Of a DNA stretch of 7,430 bases, positions 4,966-7,430 are shown piece after piece (position 1 is the stretch's first letter; each line of letters opens with the position of its first letter). The notes under the pieces are model-generated. The model was not told the origin of the DNA and did not search any database. It saw nothing but the letters and a program-made list of their open reading frames with translations. This stretch comes from an uncultured Eubacteriales bacterium. GTDB taxonomy: Bacteria; Bacillota; Clostridia; Oscillospirales; Ruminococcaceae. The translations under genes were made by a program, and so were the position numbers. The stretch spans positions 1-7,430 of the forward strand of contig CABUOE010000108.1 of NCBI GenBank assembly GCA_902493155.1. The letters are read 5' to 3'.

Positions 4966-5838
4966 AGGGACAAAAGAAACTACTTGGTAACCTTTCAGCA
5001 CAAGCCTGCCGTCAGCCTGCTGTTCAAAAGTAAAAGAGTGAAGCGGATTCTGCGCTTTTAAGGACTCAATGTTTTCCGCTGTGCAGACAATGCCGCCCAC
5101 TGTGATGGGGCAGTCAGCTCCCTGGGTGTTTCCCATCAGAGCAGTGACACAAATGCGTTTGCCGCTTTCCCTCCAGGACAGAATCACCGGGCAGAAGCTC
5201 GTATCGGACGGTTCTTCAATGGACTTTGCGAAGACTTCTTCCTTAGTGTAATAGGTAAAGGGGAAGGGATTGAGGACTTCTTGAGAGGCGGGAAGAAAGT
5301 CTTCACCGAAGAGTTCCTCTACCTTTGCCATGGCGTCGTCCCGGTAAAAGAATTCACAGGGGGCACTTTGCAGCAAAAACAGACGAAAAAGCTCGTGGTC
5401 AGGGTAAGCGGGGCAGGCGTACTCTCCCGCTTTTGCGCTGTATTCGAGGGGAAGCAGTACAGCTCCTGTGTGATAAAGGGCCGTTTTGAGCGCTGTAGAG
5501 TAGTCAAGGGGAACGCTGTCGCTGAATTCCGATACCGAAACGCCGTCCGGGCCGCAGTATTGGGTAATCTGATAAGCGAGGATGCGGGCGGTGTCGTCGT
5601 TATAGATGGGCTGTTCCGGCAAAAGGGAAACGCATTCCGAAGCGGCGGCCTGGGGAATAACCGGAAGTCGTTCGTTAGTTGCGGGAACTGCTGTCTGCGT
5701 TTGAGCAGAGGCGCTGTTCAGCGGTTCCACGGGAAGGCCCGCCCCGACTGTGGGAGAAGAGGAATCACATCCCGCGCAAAGGATCACCGCGGCGAGAATA
5801 ACTGCTGCCAAGCGACCTTTGTGTTGTAAGCTTGTCAT
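4954..5838 (-). CDS. Predicted lipoprotein of unknown function
   Basis: The 294-residue protein begins with a charged start and hydrophobic stretch (LAAVILAAVILCAGC, residues 10-24) ending in a lipobox-like CAGC. Cys24 is the probable lipid-carrying residue, although Cys at the -3 position is atypical. Residues 25-65 are rich in Ser, Ala, Pro and Thr, like a flexible lipoprotein linker. The rest (about 66-294) is a mixed alpha/beta extracytoplasmic domain with several Cys and FGEDFLP near the middle, and I do not recognise a family. The ATG at 5838 is fixed by a perfect AAAGGAGG (5847-5854) with 8-nt spacing. Upstream, TATATT (5872-5877) could be a -10, but no matching -35 is seen; TTGACA at 5908-5913 is too far away. 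Downstream lies the IS200 remnant, which may have altered the last codons. The next minus-strand gene upstream has its own terminator, so this is a separate unit. Confidence 0.85.
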   Translation of the reverse strand: MTSLQHKGRLAAVILAAVILCAGCDSSSPTVGAGLPVEPLNSASAQTQTAVPATNERLPVIPQAAASECVSLLPEQPIYNDDTARILAYQITQYCGPDGVSVSEFSDSVPLDYSTALKTALYHTGAVLLPLEYSAKAGEYACPAYPDHELFRLFLLQSAPCEFFYRDDAMAKVEELFGEDFLPASQEVLNPFPFTYYTKEEVFAKSIEEPSDTSFCPVILSWRESGKRICVTALMGNTQGADCPITVGGIVCTAENIESLKAQNPLHSFTFEQQADGRLVLKGYQVVSFVPKDV

Positions 5839-5992
5839 GGAGCAAGCCTCCTTTCATTTGGTTTTCTTGTTAATATAGTGTAAAGAAAAGTAGGATTTGT
5901 TTCATCCTGTCAAAAATATTTGAAAATTTTGTAAGAAATTTTTAAACCACCTAGTCATTGCAGCATTTTGATGAGAGATATTTTAGTCAATA

Positions 5993-6026
5993 AAAATCGG
6001 CCCGTCTATCTAGACGGGTCGGTTTT
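5993..6026 (-). terminator. Terminator of the 51-residue membrane protein gene
   Basis: Arms 5993-6008 and 6011-6026 form a 16-bp stem with two G-U pairs; a real loop would open one or two central pairs. It starts immediately at the stop codon of the small gene (6026-6028). On the minus strand it is followed by an extended U-rich stretch (AUUUUUAUUG). The A-run on one side and T-run on the other make it potentially bidirectional. Confidence 0.8.
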
Positions 6027-6181
6027 CATTCCGTTTCATTTTCTTCTTGTGAATCTGAAAACTTATAATTGTTATGTGTGGTGTTGCCGATTCCTCCCTG
6101 GGCGGGAGCAATGAGGAAGCCAAGGATAATGCCCGCCAGCAGACAGATCATCGACAGAAGGGTGGCATTGGATTTTTTCAT
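6026..6181 (-). CDS. Small single-pass membrane protein, 51 residues
   Basis: ATG at 6181 follows AAGGAGG with 7-nt spacing, and the frame ends at TGA 6026-6028, directly against a terminator. The product starts MKKSNATLLSMICLLAGIIL and continues GFLIAPAQGG. Residues 8-25 are a transmembrane helix; the tail is polar and ends in the acidic SQEENETE. The glycine-spaced helix followed by Ala-Pro resembles the N-terminal part of YtxH-type proteins, but the similarity is weak and I do not assign a family. It has its own sigma-A promoter (6216-6244) and terminator, so it is a complete one-gene unit between rubrerythrin and the lipoprotein gene. The regular codon structure, exact Shine-Dalgarno site and flanking signals make it a convincing gene; the function is unknown. 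Confidence 0.8.
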   Translation of the reverse strand: MKKSNATLLSMICLLAGIILGFLIAPAQGGIGNTTHNNYKFSDSQEENETE

Positions 6182-6215
6182 GGAAAAGCCTCCTTACCGG
6201 AATCGTTCTATTTCC

Positions 6216-6244
6216 AGTATGGTAAAAGCCGCCTGATTTGTCCA
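6216..6244 (-). promoter_or_regulatory. Predicted promoter of the small membrane protein gene
   Basis: On the minus strand TGGACA (-35, 6239-6244) and CATACT (-10, 6216-6221) are spaced by 17 bp. The start would fall near 6209, giving a leader of about 28 nt with the AAGGAGG site. Confidence 0.65.
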
Positions 6245-6252
6245 CTGCCTGG

Positions 6253-6294
6253 AAAAATAAAAACCCGCTGGCCGAAACAGGCTGCGGGTTTTTT
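6253..6294 (-). terminator. Rho-independent terminator of the perR-rubrerythrin operon
   Basis: AACCCGC (6262-6268) pairs with GCGGGTT (6284-6290), with weaker inner GCC/GGC pairing. The minus-strand transcript continues into UUUUUAUUUUU (6263-6253). It begins 8 bases after the rubrerythrin stop codon and separates that operon from the next small gene. Confidence 0.9.
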
Positions 6295-6302
6295 GATGCT
6301 TC

Positions 6303-6839
6303 TTAATAGTTTTCAGCACGGACCTGGAAGTAAGCCTGGGGATGAGCACAAACGGGGCAAACTTCGGGAGCTTTTTTGCCGATGACAATATGGCCGCAGT
6401 TGGAGCACTGCCAAATGGTGTCCCCGTCTTTTGAAAAGACCAAGCCGTTTTCCACGTTGGCGAGAAGTTTTAAGTATCTCTCTTCGTGCTCTTTTTCAAT
6501 TTTTGCCACTTCTTCGAACAGGTAAGCAATGTGATCGAATCCTTCTTCCTTGGCCTCTTTTGCGAATGTGGCATACATGTCGGTCCACTCATAGTTTTCA
6601 CCAGCGGCAGCGTCTTTTAAATTGGTAGCAGTGTCAGGAATACCATCGTGCAGCAGTTTGAACCAGATCTTTGCATGCTCTTTTTCATTGTTGGCGGTCT
6701 CTTCGAAGAGGGCGGCAATCTGAACATAACCGTCTTTTTTCGCTTTGGATGCATAATAAGTGTATTTGTTTCTCGCCTGAGACTCACCTGCAAATGCGGC
6801 CTGCAGGTTCGCTTCTGTTTTAGAACCTTTTAAATTCAT
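6303..6839 (-). CDS. rbr: Rubrerythrin
   Basis: A cytoplasmic peroxidase of anaerobes that reduces hydrogen peroxide to water with electrons from rubredoxin or NADH-linked partners. The 178 residues hold a ferritin-like four-helix domain (about 1-135) and a C-terminal rubredoxin-like domain. Diiron ligands are visible as Glu19, the ExxH pair Glu52/His55, Glu81 and Glu84 in GENYEW, and the second EKEH motif at 115-118. The rubredoxin iron site is CSNC (145-148) and CPVC (161-164). The start is ATG 6839, giving the family-typical MNLKGSKTEANLQAAFAGES, behind AAGGAGG at 8-nt spacing. The in-frame TTG at 6863 would add 8 residues and would put the Shine-Dalgarno site inside the gene, so it is rejected. 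It lies 53 bases after the PerR-like gene with no promoter between, so it is cotranscribed and probably peroxide-induced. Confidence 0.97.
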   Translation of the reverse strand: MNLKGSKTEANLQAAFAGESQARNKYTYYASKAKKDGYVQIAALFEETANNEKEHAKIWFKLLHDGIPDTATNLKDAAAGENYEWTDMYATFAKEAKEEGFDHIAYLFEEVAKIEKEHEERYLKLLANVENGLVFSKDGDTIWQCSNCGHIVIGKKAPEVCPVCAHPQAYFQVRAENY

Positions 6840-6866
6840 GTCAATATCCTCCTTAAATGTCAATAT

Positions 6867-6885
6867 TTTTCATCCCAAACGGGAT
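6867..6885 (-). other. Small hairpin in the perR-rbr intercistronic gap
   Basis: ATCCC and GGGAT pair around a 4-nt loop between the two genes, at about 6872-6885. On the minus strand it is followed by GAAAAAUAUUG, with no U-tract, so it is not a terminator. It may modulate relative expression of the two genes. Confidence 0.3.
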
Positions 6886-6892
6886 AAAACAG

Positions 6893-7303
6893 TCAGTGTT
6901 TGATAGAACCAATGATGTTCACATCTACCCGTTTTAATTCGACGCCTTCGATGGGATGCTTCTCGAAGTAATCGTTGATCATTTTCAGAAGTTCCTCATC
7001 GTCGTAATCCTGCACTTCGCGGGTTTCGCAGTCACAGACATGGATGTGATCGTAGGTGTTGACATCATAGATCACCGGTTCCCCTGCGGTGTTGACTTTC
7101 ATGATGATGTTTTTCTTTTCAAAGGTGTTTAAGATGTTGTAGGCGGTTGCAACAGTCAGGTTGATGTTTCGCTCTTTGAGAGCCGCCAGAACATCGTCCA
7201 CCGTGACGTGGGTATTCAGCTCTTTTAAAACCCGAAGGACAACAAGGCGCTGCTGCGTCACCTGAATTCCGTTCTGTTTAAGAATTTCTTTCAAATTTTC
7301 CAT
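6893..7303 (-). CDS. perR: Fur-family peroxide regulator, PerR-like, without structural-zinc cysteines
   Basis: A DNA-binding repressor of the Fur superfamily, 136 residues: winged helix (about 1-75, with VTQQRLVVLRVL and TVATAYNILNTFEKK as recognition region) and a short dimerisation domain. All five regulatory-metal ligands of Bacillus PerR are present at a constant offset of 5: His32, Asp80, His86, His88 and Asp99 (for H37, D85, H91, H93, D104). The Asp at 80 is the PerR-type residue. Both CxxC pairs that hold structural zinc are missing: the first is replaced by CDCET, and the protein ends in GSIKH with no second pair. The ATG at 7303 follows an AGGTGG site. It leads the operon with rubrerythrin and has a near-perfect Per box at its promoter, which supports autoregulation by peroxide. 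A Zur or plain Fur role is less likely. Confidence 0.88.
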   Translation of the reverse strand: MENLKEILKQNGIQVTQQRLVVLRVLKELNTHVTVDDVLAALKERNINLTVATAYNILNTFEKKNIIMKVNTAGEPVIYDVNTYDHIHVCDCETREVQDYDDEELLKMINDYFEKHPIEGVELKRVDVNIIGSIKH

Positions 7304-7316
7304 AGAACCACCTAAT

Positions 7317-7331
7317 TTAGAATAATTATAA
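7317..7331 (-). promoter_or_regulatory. Per box (PerR operator)
   Basis: On the minus strand TTATAATTATTCTAA matches the 15-bp Per box consensus TTATAATNATTATAA at 13 of the 14 defined positions. It begins 4 bases downstream of the -10 box and covers the predicted transcription start, the position of a repressor operator. A second dyad, TTATAAT-AAA-ATTATAA (7326-7342), overlaps it and the -10; it has 7-bp arms but a 3-nt spacer instead of 1. Confidence 0.75.
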
Positions 7332-7335
7332 TTTT

Positions 7336-7364
7336 ATTATAAATGAAGAATATGATTTTGTCAA
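7336..7364 (-). promoter_or_regulatory. Consensus sigma-A promoter of perR-rbr
   Basis: On the minus strand TTGACA (7359-7364) and TATAAT (7336-7341) are both perfect and spaced by 17 bp. A start near 7329 gives a leader of about 26 nt. Such a strong promoter fits a gene pair held down by a repressor at the overlapping Per box. Confidence 0.9.
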
Positions 7365-7430
7365 GCGAGAAATCAAAAAATGTATCAAATTGCTTTATTT
7401 GAAAGGTAACAACAAACTTTTACAGATAAT
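7365..7430. other. AT-rich edge sequence
   Basis: The last 66 bases hold only a weak 6-bp dyad, TCAAAT (7385-7390) with ATTTGA (7397-7402). I see no gene, and no stop codon context shows which gene lies beyond the edge. Confidence 0.4.

Noticed and set aside
5281..5829. 182-codon open frame on the plus strand
   Set aside because: It lies entirely antisense to the lipoprotein gene, has no family resemblance and no ribosome binding site to match the strong one of the minus-strand gene.
6074..6385. 103-codon open frame on the plus strand
   Set aside because: It crosses the small membrane protein gene, the rubrerythrin terminator and the rubrerythrin 3' end in antisense; no supporting signals.
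1..7430. CRISPR array, tRNA or rRNA genes
   Set aside because: No regularly spaced direct repeats, cloverleaf-like segments or conserved rRNA stretches were seen on either strand.

Overview
The window looks like a chromosomal segment of an anaerobic Gram-positive bacterium of the class Clostridia. A relative of the gut Oscillospirales is possible, but that is inference. The reasons are strong AGGAGG-type ribosome binding sites, near-consensus sigma-A promoters, a PerR-like regulator next to rubrerythrin (an oxidative-stress pair typical of strict anaerobes), GlmM, and an IS200-type tnpA remnant. Base composition is moderate in genes and AT-rich between them.

Layout from left to right. (1) Positions 1-1590, minus strand: the arginine genes argG and argH in that order, with argH cut by the window edge. 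They run from one promoter and carry out the last two steps of arginine synthesis. (2) 1591-1803: a divergent control region with five TTTGTAT-type half-sites between two good promoters. (3) 1804-2496, plus strand: a membrane-anchored DUF2726 protein followed by a 53-residue cysteine-rich protein. (4) 2497-2807: a gene-free convergent zone packed with four strong hairpins, at least two of them terminators. (5) 2808-4160, minus strand: glmM, making glucosamine-1-phosphate for peptidoglycan. (6) 4161-4953: no intact gene. It holds the glmM leader and promoter, a terminator-like hairpin, and an internally deleted IS200-family element whose tnpA has lost its middle. (7) 4954-5838, minus strand: a lipoprotein of unknown function. 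(8) 6026-6181, minus strand: a 51-residue membrane protein with its own promoter and terminator. (9) 6303-7364, minus strand: a perR-like gene and rubrerythrin, cotranscribed from a perfect consensus promoter with a near-perfect Per box at the expected transcription start.

How the genes work together: argG/argH is an arginine pathway unit. The perR-like/rubrerythrin pair is probably a self-regulated peroxide-defence operon. The other genes are metabolically unrelated neighbours. No new multi-gene system is evident. The most interesting points are the Fur-family regulator that keeps all peroxide-sensing ligands but lacks the structural-zinc cysteines, the derelict IS200 element that kept its translation-control hairpin, the TTTGTAT operator cluster, and two small genes of 53 and 51 codons.
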